From Thalassobaculum litoreum DSM 18839 (GTDB lineage: Bacteria > Pseudomonadota > Alphaproteobacteria > Thalassobaculales > Thalassobaculaceae): a DNA stretch of 64,000 nucleotides. Positions 36,156 through 47,763 of this stretch are shown piece by piece. The position numbers were made by a program, and so were the translations under genes. How positions within the stretch are numbered: the stretch's first letter is position 1; each line of letters opens with the position of its first letter. Below the pieces are notes generated by a model that did no database searches, had not been told where the DNA came from, and was given only the letters and a program-made list of their open reading frames with translations. The stretch lies in NCBI RefSeq assembly GCF_900102465.1, contig NZ_FNBW01000020.1, positions 1 to 64,000 of the forward strand. The letters are read 5' to 3'.

Positions 36156-37694
36156 ATGTCCGCCTCTTCGGACGCCAAACGACTGACCGTGCGCCTGAGC
36201 AAGGCCGACAACGTCATCACCGCCCGCTTCGACCTCACCCCCGGCGTGGAGCTGTCCGGCGAGGGCATCGCCACCAAGGCCGCGATCCCGGCCGGCCACA
36301 AGATCGCCACCAAGCCGATCGCGGCGGGCGAGCCGATCCGCAAATACGACCAGATCATCGGCTTCGCCACCGAGTCGATCGAGCCCGGCGCCCATGTCCA
36401 CGTGCACAACGTCGAGATGCAGGATTTCGAACGCGACTACGCGTTCGGCGCGGACGTGAAGCCGACCGCCTATTTCAACAACAGCGAACAGGCGACCTTC
36501 CAGGGCTTCAAGCGCGACAGCGGCCGGATCGGCACCCGCAACTATATCGGCGTGCTGACCAGCGTGAACTGCTCGGCCACCGCGGCGAGGTACATCGCCG
36601 AGGCGATCACCCCGCAGGTGCTGGAGCAGTATCCGAATGTGGACGGCGTGGTGGCGCTCACCCACTCCACCGGCTGCGGCATGGCCGGCGACGGCGAGGG
36701 CTACGCCAACCTGCAGCGGGTGCTCTGGGGCATGGCGCGGCATCCGAACTTCGCCGGCGTTCTGATGGTCGGGCTGGGCTGCGAGGTCAACCAGATCGAC
36801 TTCCTCCTGGAGGCCTACGGCATCAAGCGCGGCGACGCGTTCCAGACCATGAACATCCAGGACGCGGGCGGGCTGCGGAAGACCGTCGACTGGGGCTCGG
36901 GCATGATCCGGGAGATGCTGCCCAAGGCGAACGAGGCCGGGCGCAGCACCTGCCCGGCGAGCGAGCTGACCCTAGCGCTGCAATGCGGCGGCTCCGACGC
37001 CTATTCCGGCATGACCGCCAACCCGGCCCTGGGCGAGGCGGCGAACCTGCTGGTACGCCATGGCGGCACCGCGGTGCTGGCCGAGACGCCGGAGATCTAC
37101 GGCGCCGAACACCTGCTCACCCGCCGGGCGGTCAGCCAGGAGGTCGGCGAGAAGCTGGTCGAGCGGATTAAATGGTGGGAGGACTACACCGCCCGCAACG
37201 GCGGCGAGATGAACAACAACCCCTCGCCCGGCAACAAGCGCGGCGGGCTTACCACCATCCTGGAGAAGTCGCTGGGGGCGGCGGCCAAGGGCGGCACCAC
37301 CAACCTGACCGGCGTGTACAAATACGGCGAGACCATCGACACCAAGGGCTTCGTCTTCATGGACAGCCCCGGCTACGACCCGTGCTCGATCACCGGCGAG
37401 GTGGCCAGCGGCTCCAACGTCGTCGCCTTCACCACCGGCCGCGGCTCGGTCTACGGCTGCAAGCCCGCCCCCTCGCTGAAGCTCGCCACCAACACGCCGA
37501 TGTACAGCCGCATGTCGGACGACATGGACATCAACTGCGGCGAGGTGCTGGACGAGGGGATCTCCATCGAGGAGATGGGCCAGCGGATCTTCGACCGGCT
37601 GCTGGACGTGGCGTCCGGTTCGCCGACCAAGTCGGAGGCCCAGGGCATGGGCGACAACGAGTTCATCCCGTGGCAGATCGGCGCGGTCATGTGA
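36156..37694 (+). CDS. UxaA-family altronate/galactarate-type dehydratase
   Basis: A 512-residue iron-dependent sugar-acid dehydratase of the UxaA/GarD family. An N-terminal SAF-type domain (TVRLSKADNVITARFDLTPG) precedes the catalytic part with FKRDSGRIGTRNYIGVLTSV, HSTGCGM, LGCEVNQID, QCGGSDAYSG and SITGEVASGSNVVAFTTGRG. GTRNY and the Cys/His positions match family metal and active-site regions. Altronate or galactarate is the usual substrate. No UxaB/UxaC or transporter is adjacent, so the pathway cannot be read from context. Confidence 0.9.
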   Translation: MSASSDAKRLTVRLSKADNVITARFDLTPGVELSGEGIATKAAIPAGHKIATKPIAAGEPIRKYDQIIGFATESIEPGAHVHVHNVEMQDFERDYAFGADVKPTAYFNNSEQATFQGFKRDSGRIGTRNYIGVLTSVNCSATAARYIAEAITPQVLEQYPNVDGVVALTHSTGCGMAGDGEGYANLQRVLWGMARHPNFAGVLMVGLGCEVNQIDFLLEAYGIKRGDAFQTMNIQDAGGLRKTVDWGSGMIREMLPKANEAGRSTCPASELTLALQCGGSDAYSGMTANPALGEAANLLVRHGGTAVLAETPEIYGAEHLLTRRAVSQEVGEKLVERIKWWEDYTARNGGEMNNNPSPGNKRGGLTTILEKSLGAAAKGGTTNLTGVYKYGETIDTKGFVFMDSPGYDPCSITGEVASGSNVVAFTTGRGSVYGCKPAPSLKLATNTPMYSRMSDDMDINCGEVLDEGISIEEMGQRIFDRLLDVASGSPTKSEAQGMGDNEFIPWQIGAVM

Positions 37695-37713
37695 CCGGGG
37701 TCCAAGGCACCTC

Positions 37714-38211
37714 ATGAGCGGATCCTTCGCCGACAGCTATCTCGGCCGGCTCCGCGCGATCATCGGCCCGCGTCCGGTCCTGATGCCGGGGGCGCGGGTG
37801 ATCGTGGAGAACCCCGCCGGCGAGATCCTGCTGATCCGGCGCGGCGATTTCCAGCTGTGGAGCTGGCCCGCCGGCTCGGCGGAGATGGGCCAGACGATCG
37901 AGGACACGGCCCGCACCGAACTGCGCGAAGAGACAGGCCTCGTCGCCGGCCCCCTCACTCCGATCGGCTTCGCCAGCCACCCGGAGCACGACCGGGTGGC
38001 GTATCCGCACGGCGACGTGCTCTATGCCTACGCGATGATCTTTCACGCCACGGCGTGGGAGGGGGAATTGAGGGCCGACGGGCATGAGAGCCTGGACGTG
38101 CAGTTCTTTGCCCAGGACGCGTTGCCGGAGGACCGGACCGGCACGGTCGACCGAACCCTCGGCGTGCTGCACCGCTTCCGCGCCAGCGGCGGGGTGTTTC
38201 AGTTGATCTGA
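37714..38211 (+). CDS. NUDIX hydrolase
   Basis: A 165-residue NUDIX protein. The box is visible as AGSAEMGQTIEDTARTELRE followed by ETGL; the metal-binding EE pair is kept, whereas the earlier Glu is Gln and the Arg is Thr, so the box is slightly degenerate. NUDIX enzymes hydrolyse nucleoside diphosphates linked to another group; the substrate is unknown. It starts 19 bp after the UxaA-type gene and may be in the same transcript. Confidence 0.88.
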   Translation: MSGSFADSYLGRLRAIIGPRPVLMPGARVIVENPAGEILLIRRGDFQLWSWPAGSAEMGQTIEDTARTELREETGLVAGPLTPIGFASHPEHDRVAYPHGDVLYAYAMIFHATAWEGELRADGHESLDVQFFAQDALPEDRTGTVDRTLGVLHRFRASGGVFQLI

Positions 38212-38226
38212 CACCCCGTCGAGGGG

Positions 38227-38883
38227 TTAAGCCTTAAACCCCGCCAGCACCCGCTCGGTATCGCTAACCCAGCCGAACAGGTTGTTCTCGCCGTAGACCA
38301 GCGAGATCGCGGCGTCGTGCAGCTCCGGCGTCGTGGCGGCACAGGCGTCCTCCACCGTCAGGCAGCGGAAGCCGCGGTCGACCGCCTCGCGCATGGTCGA
38401 CGCCACGCAGCATTGGGTGGTCACGCCCGTCAGGATCAGCGCGTCCACACCCCGGGCGCGCAGGCGGTCCTCCAGGTCGGTACGGTAGAAGGCGCCGAAG
38501 CCCGGCTTGTCCAGGACCAGTTCCCCCGCGGCCGGGCGGCACTCCGCGATGTGGTCCTGGCCCGGCTCGCCGCGGATGAGGAAGCGGCCCAGCGGCCCGT
38601 CGCTTCCGGCCACCTTGCGGTCACGCTTGAGCGCGTGCATGTCGGAAAGGTCGGGCGCGTAGCCCTCGCGGGTGTGAACCAGCATGAGGCCGGCCTGCCG
38701 GGCGGCGGCGATCAGGGCGACCGCGTTGGGGATGATGGCCCGCATCGGCGCGATGTCGTCGCCCAAGGCGGCCACCATGCCGCCGGGGTCGAGGAAATCG
38801 CGCTGGAAGTCGATGGCGACCAGCGCGGTTCTGGCCGGATCGGCCGTGAAGCTCAGTCCGGCATTGCAGGAGATCGTGCCCAT
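38227..38883 (-). CDS. Isochorismatase-fold cysteine hydrolase
   Basis: A 218-residue amidohydrolase of the isochorismatase/RutB group. The catalytic triad can be placed at Asp25 (VAIDFQRDFL), Lys126 (ELVLDKPGFGAF) and Cys159 (TGVTTQCCVASTMREA). The cis-peptide/loop region before the Cys is canonical. Substrates in this group include ureidoacrylate, biuret, nicotinamide and isochorismate; RutB/biuret-type sequences resemble it most in motif spacing. Convergent with the NUDIX gene. Confidence 0.88.
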   Translation of the reverse strand: MGTISCNAGLSFTADPARTALVAIDFQRDFLDPGGMVAALGDDIAPMRAIIPNAVALIAAARQAGLMLVHTREGYAPDLSDMHALKRDRKVAGSDGPLGRFLIRGEPGQDHIAECRPAAGELVLDKPGFGAFYRTDLEDRLRARGVDALILTGVTTQCCVASTMREAVDRGFRCLTVEDACAATTPELHDAAISLVYGENNLFGWVSDTERVLAGFKA

Positions 38884-38941
38884 GGGTCCGGTTTAACCGG
38901 AACCAGGGGCGCACACCATCCGCTGATTTGCCCGGCGCGGC

Positions 38942-41617
<2,676 letters not shown>

Positions 41618-41637
41618 GCTGTCTTTCCCTCGATCCT

Positions 41638-43731
41638 CTAGCCTTCAACCCGCGAGAAATCGGCAATATTCCCCATTGCCGTTCTGACGGCGTCGAGCAG
41701 GCGCAGGCGATTGGTTCTCAGTGCCGCGTCATCGGCGTTGACCGTGACCGCGTCGAAGAATGCGTCGATCGGCCCCCTGAGGTTAGATAGAGACGCCATA
41801 GCACTGGTAAAGGCCTCAGCGGCCAGATGGTTCCCGATCTCGGTGTCGGCCGCCCGCACGGCGTCGTACAGGGCCGTCTCCTCCGCCTGGGCCAGAATCG
41901 ACGGATCGATCCGGTCGGCGAAGGTCTCTTCCGTGGCGGAGAACGGCCCGTCCTTCTTCTCCTCGGCGCGCAGGATGTTGGACGCGCGGCGGTAGCCGGC
42001 CAGCAGATTGGCGCCGTCATCGGTGGCCAGGAAGTCCGCCAGCGCGTGGACCCGGGCCAGCAGGCGGACTAGGTCGTCCTCGCCACCCAATTCGAACACG
42101 GCGGCGATCAGATCGTGGCGCACGCCCTGCTCACGCAGGTGGACCTTCAGGCGGTCGGCGAAGAAGTCGAGGAGCTTGGCATCGGCCTCCGCCGCCCCTT
42201 CGGCACCGGCGATGCGGGCGCGGGCCTGGGCGAACAGCGGCAAAAGACTGATCCGCAGCCCGTTCTCGATGATCAGCCGGATCACGCCGAGCGCGGCGCG
42301 GCGCAGGGCGAACGGGTCCTTCGAGCCGGTCGGGGTCTCGCCGATGGCGAAGAAGCCGACCAGGGTGTCGATCTTGTCGGCCATCGCCACGGCGACCGAG
42401 ACCGGCGCGGTCGGGCAGGTGTCGGTCGGGCCGACGGGCGAGTAGTGCTGGGCGATGGCGTCGGCCACCTGGGCGTCCTCGCCGGCGTCGAGCGCGTAGT
42501 AGCGGCCCATCAGGCCCTGCAGCTCCGGGAACTCGCCGACCATGCCGGTGGTCAGGTCCGCCTTGGCCAGGGTCGCGGCGTGGCGGGCGGTGTCGGCATC
42601 GGCGCCGACCATCGGGGCGATCTCGGCGGCGAGCTGCGACACCCGCTCCACCTTGTCGGCCATGGTGCCGAGCTTGTCGTAGAACTTGACGTCGCGCAGG
42701 GCGTCGCGGCGGTCGGCGAGCTTCACCGCCCGGTCCTGGTCCCAGAAGAACTTGGCGTCGCTCAGCCGCGCGCGCAGGACCTTCTCGTTGCCGGCGGTGA
42801 TATTGGCGTTGCGGGTCTCCTCGCTCGCCATGTTGGAGACCAGGATGAACCGGTCGGCCAGGGTGCCGTCGGGCTTCTCCACCGCGAAATACTTCTGGTG
42901 GCTGCGCATGGAGGTGACCAGCACCTCCGGCGGCACCGACATGAACTCGGCGTCGATCCGGCCCATCAGTGGCACCGGCCATTCGACCAGCCCGCAGACC
43001 TCGTCCAGCAGGCCCGGGTCGTCGCGCAGCACCAGCCCCTCGGCCTCGCACAGGGCCTTGGCCTCGGCGAGAATGGCTTCCTTGCGGTCCTCGCGGTCGA
43101 GCATCACGAAGGCGCCGCCGATCTCGGTGCGGTACTCGTGGAACGAGCCGACCGTCACGGCATCCGGCGCCAGGAAGCGGTGGCCCCGCGTCTCGCCGGT
43201 GAAGGTGAGCTGGGTCTCGCCCAGGTCCAGGCCGCCGTCCAGGACCGCGCCGTCGAACACGGCCAAGATGTGGTGCAGCGGGCGCACCCAGCGGAAGGTG
43301 TTGCGGCCCCAGCGCATGGATTTCGGCCAGGGCAGCTCGCGGATGGACGACAGAATGATCTCCGGCAGGACGTCGGCGGTCGCCGCGCCCTTCTTCTCGA
43401 TCACCACGAACCAGAACTCGCCCTTGCCTGTGTCACGCTTCTCGCACTGGTCCAGGGTCAGGCCGGTGGAGCCGAGGAAGCCCTGGATCGCCTTTTCCGG
43501 CGCGTCCACCCGCGGGCCGCGCCGCTCCTCGCTGACGTCCGGCTGCTTGTCCGGCAGACCGTCGACCACCAGGGTCAGCCGGCGCGGGGTCACATAGGCG
43601 TCGGCGCTGGAAAACTCCAGGCCCGCGGCCTTGAGCTTACCGGTGACGAGCCCTTTGAGGTCTTCCGCCGCACGCGCCTGCATGCGCGCCGGGATCTCCT
43701 CGGAGAACAGCTCCAGAAGCAGTTCAGCCAT
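41638..43731 (-). CDS. glyS: Glycyl-tRNA synthetase beta subunit
   Basis: The 697-residue beta subunit of the alpha2-beta2 bacterial glycyl-tRNA synthetase, which binds the tRNA through its anticodon-binding and HD-like domains. Landmarks are the start [40 protein letters not shown] and the [13 protein letters not shown] segment. The ATG overlaps the end of glyQ by 8 bp. Confidence 0.97.
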   Translation of the reverse strand: MAELLLELFSEEIPARMQARAAEDLKGLVTGKLKAAGLEFSSADAYVTPRRLTLVVDGLPDKQPDVSEERRGPRVDAPEKAIQGFLGSTGLTLDQCEKRDTGKGEFWFVVIEKKGAATADVLPEIILSSIRELPWPKSMRWGRNTFRWVRPLHHILAVFDGAVLDGGLDLGETQLTFTGETRGHRFLAPDAVTVGSFHEYRTEIGGAFVMLDREDRKEAILAEAKALCEAEGLVLRDDPGLLDEVCGLVEWPVPLMGRIDAEFMSVPPEVLVTSMRSHQKYFAVEKPDGTLADRFILVSNMASEETRNANITAGNEKVLRARLSDAKFFWDQDRAVKLADRRDALRDVKFYDKLGTMADKVERVSQLAAEIAPMVGADADTARHAATLAKADLTTGMVGEFPELQGLMGRYYALDAGEDAQVADAIAQHYSPVGPTDTCPTAPVSVAVAMADKIDTLVGFFAIGETPTGSKDPFALRRAALGVIRLIIENGLRISLLPLFAQARARIAGAEGAAEADAKLLDFFADRLKVHLREQGVRHDLIAAVFELGGEDDLVRLLARVHALADFLATDDGANLLAGYRRASNILRAEEKKDGPFSATEETFADRIDPSILAQAEETALYDAVRAADTEIGNHLAAEAFTSAMASLSNLRGPIDAFFDAVTVNADDAALRTNRLRLLDAVRTAMGNIADFSRVEG

Positions 43732-44692
43732 GATTCTTCTCGGAGCGCTTGGCCTCCGCCTTCTTCTTTTCCCAATCGGCCTTCCAGGCGGCGCTCACCT
43801 CGACCCACTTCTCGCAGCAGCCCTTCGCCAGCGTGCGCACCCGGCCGATATAGGCCTGGCGCTCGGTCACGCTGATCACGCCCCGCGCGTCCAACAGGTT
43901 GAAGGAGTGACCGGCCTTCAGGCACTGGTCATAGGCCGGCAGCGGCAGGTTCGCCTCCAGCAGCTTGGCGCACTCGGCCTCGCAGTCCTTGAAGCGCCGG
44001 AACAGCTGGTCGGTATCGGCGTATTCGAAGTTGTAGGTCGAGAACTCCAGCTCCGCCTGCTTGTAGACGTCGCCATAGACCTTGCCGCCCTCCTCTTCCG
44101 GGATGCCGTCCCAGTCGAGGTGGTACACGTCGTCCACGCCCTGGATGTACATCGCCAAGCGCTCCAGACCGTAGGTCAACTCCAGGCTGACCGGCGAACA
44201 GTCGATGCCGCCGACCTGCTGGAAATAGGTGTACTGGGACACTTCCATCCCGTCGCACCAGACCTCCCAGCCGAGTCCCCAGGCGCCCAGCGTCGGGTTC
44301 TCCCAGTCGTCCTCCACGAAGCGGATATCGTGGGCCAGCGGGTCGAGGCCGATGGCGCGCAGCGAGCCGAGATAGAGCTCCTGGCTGTCGACCGGCGACG
44401 GCTTCACGAGGACCTGGAACTGGTAATAGTGCTGCAGCCGGTTCGGGTTCTCGCCGTAGCGGCCGTCCGTCGGCCGCCGCGAGGGCTGCACATAGGCGGT
44501 GCGCCACACGTCGTCCGGACCGAGCGAGCGCAGGGTCGTCGCCGGATGCGACGTGCCCGCCCCCACTTCCATGTCGTAAGGCTGAAGGATCACGCAGCCC
44601 TTGCTCGCCCAATAGGCCTGGAGCGTCAGAATCAGGGACTGAAAATCGGTGCGTGGCTGATGCGCAGTGCCGGGCCTGTCGCCGTCGGGCAT
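43724..44692 (-). CDS. glyQ: Glycyl-tRNA synthetase alpha subunit
   Basis: The 322-residue catalytic alpha subunit. It contains the class II core with [20 protein letters not shown], the [17 protein letters not shown] segment (motif 2-like), [20 protein letters not shown] and [17 protein letters not shown]. It is the first gene of the glyQ-glyS-ppdK unit. A basic C-terminal tail ([17 protein letters not shown]) extends slightly beyond the usual end. Confidence 0.97.
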   Translation of the reverse strand: MPDGDRPGTAHQPRTDFQSLILTLQAYWASKGCVILQPYDMEVGAGTSHPATTLRSLGPDDVWRTAYVQPSRRPTDGRYGENPNRLQHYYQFQVLVKPSPVDSQELYLGSLRAIGLDPLAHDIRFVEDDWENPTLGAWGLGWEVWCDGMEVSQYTYFQQVGGIDCSPVSLELTYGLERLAMYIQGVDDVYHLDWDGIPEEEGGKVYGDVYKQAELEFSTYNFEYADTDQLFRRFKDCEAECAKLLEANLPLPAYDQCLKAGHSFNLLDARGVISVTERQAYIGRVRTLAKGCCEKWVEVSAAWKADWEKKKAEAKRSEKNHG

Positions 44693-44883
44693 GTCTCGTC
44701 TCTCGCGGGATTTCGCGGGTGCGAGAAACTAGACGGGCACCGGGCCCAGATCAAGGCGCGATGGAGTCATGCCGCACTGCAGTCGGCGGCGGATAACGCC
44801 CTGCAAAGACTCCCGATACGGCTCAAGGAATGGAACCGCACCCCCACCGGTCTCGTTATCAGAGAGAAAGGTGGTTACTCGAC

Positions 44884-45165
44884 ATGGAAAAGGTACTCAT
44901 CATCCTCAGCATGTTCGGTTGCTCCGACGCGGGCAACCAGTGCGACCTGCTCGACACCGGCGCCGAGGTCTTCCAGTCCCGCGCAGCGTGCGAGCGGCAG
45001 ATCGACGCCTCGATTCACACCGGGATGGACGCGCCCTACCCCACGATCATCGCCAATTGCGGTACGCCCGAAGAGACCGCGCTGATCTTGAAGGATCTGG
45101 CGCCCGGCGCCCCTGACGGCGCGGCCATCGCATCCAAGGAAATCGACTCGCACCCCAATTCCTGA
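44884..45165 (+). CDS. Small cysteine-containing protein (93 residues), unknown
   Basis: The ATG at 44884 is preceded by AAAGGTGG and gives MEKVLIILSMFGCSDAGNQC. The hydrophobic stretch VLIILSMFG is too short for a sure signal peptide or membrane helix. Four cysteines (C13, C20, C35 and a later NCGTPEE) suggest disulfides or metal binding if exported. I do not recognise the family. It is isolated between divergent glyQ and the convergent peroxidase gene; the 190 bp before it holds nothing recognisable. Confidence 0.6.
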   Translation: MEKVLIILSMFGCSDAGNQCDLLDTGAEVFQSRAACERQIDASIHTGMDAPYPTIIANCGTPEETALILKDLAPGAPDGAAIASKEIDSHPNS

Positions 45166-45184
45166 CGCTATCGCCCTCCTGATG

Positions 45185-46750
45185 TTATCGCCGCAGCCCG
45201 GCATAGCGCACGACATCGGCCAGCGAGCCGATCGTCGTGGCGCTCAGCCCCGAGGTGATCTCGATGCCGCGAGCGGTGACCGCCCGGTTGCCCTGATGGT
45301 TCAGATAGCTGTTGGGGTCGGCCCGCAGCAGGCCGAGCACGACGTCGGCCAGCAGCCGGCTGCCCACCGGCCCGAGGGTACGCCCGCCGCTCAACGCCGC
45401 CGCCTCGCGCAGAACGTAGAACCACAGCGGCGTGCGGTCCGCGAAGCCGCCGGCGGCGACGGCGCGGGCCAGCACCGGATCGTCCCCGGCGACCTGCTCC
45501 GTGCTCATCGGCACCAGACCGAGACGACGGGCCACCGCCTGGCCGGTCGGCAGGCTGCTGAGATAGCCTTGAAGCAGACGGCGTTGCGCCCGCCCGGTCA
45601 TCGCCCGCACCGCGTCGGTGCGGCCGCCCAGCCCCCGGGTCAGGCGGGGCCCGATCGGCCGCGCCCGCTGCGGGCCGGGGATGCCCGCCTCCGCGAGATC
45701 GACATAGTTGCGCCAGCAGATCACCGCCTCCGGCTTCAGCCGGTGGTCCGGTCCGACCAGCCGGCCGGGCGGATCCTGGGCCTCGTCGAGGGTCAGGGTC
45801 AGCCCGTCGTTGACCGTGTAGGCCGGTCGCACCATCGAGTCCGCGAACGGCAAAGCGCCCAGCGCGAACTCCAGAGGCATGGCCGCGGCGCCGCCGGACG
45901 GCCGGAAGAACCGGGGGCCGTTGGCCGTCACGTCTGCCAGCACCTCCGCATCGCAGACCGCGGGCAGGAACGCGTTCACGACAAGGTACTGATAGGCCCA
46001 GCGCACAAGCCGGCGGGTCTGGCTCCACCGGCTCTGGGTCGAGCATCCATGGGTGCTCTCGAACACCACGTTGTTGAAGCGCAGCATCGCCGCGTGGAAC
46101 TGACTCAGGTTCAGGCACCCGTCATTGCGCCCGTCGCCGACGATCGCCCGCCCGGCCGAGACGCCGTCGACATGACGCGGCAGATCGAGCCGCCCGTCGC
46201 GGTCGAACCGGACCTTCAGGCGCAACCCGTCATAGAGCTGGTCGGAGCTGGCGCCGATCCGGTCGGGGCAGCCGAGCGCCGCCCCCAGACCGGGGCCGTC
46301 GCCGTAGAGGCTGGCGAGGTCGAACTGCGGGCGGCGGCCGTTGACGATCCGCCGGACCAACAGATCCGGGGCCATCGGCGCCAGAACGGACCCGGCGGCG
46401 ACATCGCGTGCGCAGGCTGGTGCCGCGCCCTCTGGAATCGCGCCGTCCGGCAAGGGGGTCGGGCCGGCCTTCCGGTCGATCCGGGCCGTCAGGTCGTGGG
46501 CAATGAACCGGGCGAAATAGGTCATGACCGCCGGCAGGGTGCCGTCGGTGCGGATCTCGGCATCGGCCCGGGTGCCCGGATCGCCCATGGCCGCGCCCAG
46601 ATCCAGGAGTCCGTTCACCGTGCGGTCGCATGCCGGCAGCAGACAGTCCGGCGACCGGGCGGCATCCTCGAACAGATAGCCGAAGGCGCCGCGCCCTGCC
46701 GTCTGACCCTCGGTCTCCGCACCATCCTGCTGACTGAAATGCATATCCAT
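45185..46750 (-). CDS. Animal-type haem-peroxidase superfamily protein lacking the proximal histidine
   Basis: A 521-residue protein that aligns by motif with bacterial members of the animal haem-peroxidase superfamily. The distal His segment reads YFARFIAHDLTAR (His85). LNLSQFHAAMLRFNNVVFE and RWAYQYLVVNAFLPAV match the catalytic-Arg and following helices. In active relatives the proximal haem ligand lies in RFGHSMVRPAY; here it is PFADSMVRPAY, so His is Asp304. The Asp preceding the distal His (DHDL) is also Ala. It may be inactive, use altered haem binding, or have another role. No signal peptide. The ATG at 46750 has AAGAGGAC upstream. Confidence 0.85.
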   Translation of the reverse strand: MDMHFSQQDGAETEGQTAGRGAFGYLFEDAARSPDCLLPACDRTVNGLLDLGAAMGDPGTRADAEIRTDGTLPAVMTYFARFIAHDLTARIDRKAGPTPLPDGAIPEGAAPACARDVAAGSVLAPMAPDLLVRRIVNGRRPQFDLASLYGDGPGLGAALGCPDRIGASSDQLYDGLRLKVRFDRDGRLDLPRHVDGVSAGRAIVGDGRNDGCLNLSQFHAAMLRFNNVVFESTHGCSTQSRWSQTRRLVRWAYQYLVVNAFLPAVCDAEVLADVTANGPRFFRPSGGAAAMPLEFALGALPFADSMVRPAYTVNDGLTLTLDEAQDPPGRLVGPDHRLKPEAVICWRNYVDLAEAGIPGPQRARPIGPRLTRGLGGRTDAVRAMTGRAQRRLLQGYLSSLPTGQAVARRLGLVPMSTEQVAGDDPVLARAVAAGGFADRTPLWFYVLREAAALSGGRTLGPVGSRLLADVVLGLLRADPNSYLNHQGNRAVTARGIEITSGLSATTIGSLADVVRYAGLRR

Positions 46751-46986
46751 GTCCTCTTCCCTATCGAAGAGGCGGCTCCCCGCCCGCCACGGACCCCGGA
46801 GGATCCGGCGCCCTTGTGCGCCCTCCGACGGGGCGCGGCAGTGGTCTTTGCCACGTGGTTAACAGGAAATGAACGCACACCCTTCTTTGAGGCGCCGACG
46901 CCGGTCGCCGTCCGGTTGTGGGGTGGCGCGCGCCCCCTTGGGGAGCTATGAGTCGGCCACGCATTTCGACTGAGGAGACCCCGCCC

Positions 46987-47760
46987 ATGGCCAACCGTTT
47001 CGACCTCTCCGGCAAGACCGCGCTCGTCACCGGGGCGAGCCAGGGGCTGGGGGCCGGCTTCGCCAAGACCCTGGCCGAGGCGGGCGCGAAAGTGGCCCTG
47101 GCCGCGCGCCAGACCGGCAAGCTGGAAGCGCTGAAGGGCGAGATCGAGGCGGCCGGCGGGACCGCCGCCGCCATCGCCATGGACGTGACCGATCTGGACT
47201 CGGTCCGCGCCGCCTTCGACGCCACGGAAGCGGAGCTCGGCACGGTCGATATCCTGGTGAACAACGCCGGCATCGCGGTGACCAAGCCGTTCCTGGAGAT
47301 GAGCGTCGAGGACTGGGACTCGGTGCTCGACACCAACCTGAAGGGCTGCTTCCTCGCCGGCCAGGAGGCCGCGCGCCGGATGGCCGCGCGCCACAGCGAG
47401 GGCGGCGAGGGCGGCTCGATCATCAACATCGCCAGCGTGCTGGGTCAGAGCGTGATCGGCCACCTGTCGGGCTACTGCACCTCCAAGGCGGCGCTGATCC
47501 AGCTCACCAAGTCCATGGCTCTGGAGCTGGCGCGGGTCGGGGTACGGGTGAACGCCCTGGCGCCGGGCTATATCGAGACGCCGATCAACACCGACTTCTT
47601 CCACACCCCGGCCGGCGAGAAGCTGGTCAAGGGCATCCCCCAACGCCAGCTCGGCCAGTCGGAGGATCTGGACGGCGGCCTGCTACTGCTGGCTTCCGAG
47701 GCCTCGAAATACATGACCGGGACGGTGGTGACCGTCGACGGCGGCTTCCTGGTAGCCTGA
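46987..47760 (+). CDS. Short-chain dehydrogenase/reductase
   Basis: A 257-residue classical SDR: TGASQGLGAGFA (cofactor loop), VNNAGIAV, Ser...YCTSK active-site pattern and TVDGGFLVA at the end. The ATG at 46987 follows GAGGAG. It is 3 bp before the acyl-CoA dehydrogenase gene and near a 3-hydroxyacyl-CoA dehydrogenase, so a role in acyl-CoA or hydroxy-acid oxidation is likely. Confidence 0.9.
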   Translation: MANRFDLSGKTALVTGASQGLGAGFAKTLAEAGAKVALAARQTGKLEALKGEIEAAGGTAAAIAMDVTDLDSVRAAFDATEAELGTVDILVNNAGIAVTKPFLEMSVEDWDSVLDTNLKGCFLAGQEAARRMAARHSEGGEGGSIINIASVLGQSVIGHLSGYCTSKAALIQLTKSMALELARVGVRVNALAPGYIETPINTDFFHTPAGEKLVKGIPQRQLGQSEDLDGGLLLLASEASKYMTGTVVTVDGGFLVA

Positions 47761-47763
47761 GCC

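Noticed and set aside
44693-44883. Possible riboswitch or T-box between glyQ and the small gene
   Set aside because: No T-box, glycine aptamer or other conserved leader could be recognised in either direction.
46751-46986. Possible small gene between the peroxidase and SDR genes
   Set aside because: Short frames here have no ribosome site, no motif and no consistent codon bias; it is most likely a divergent promoter region.
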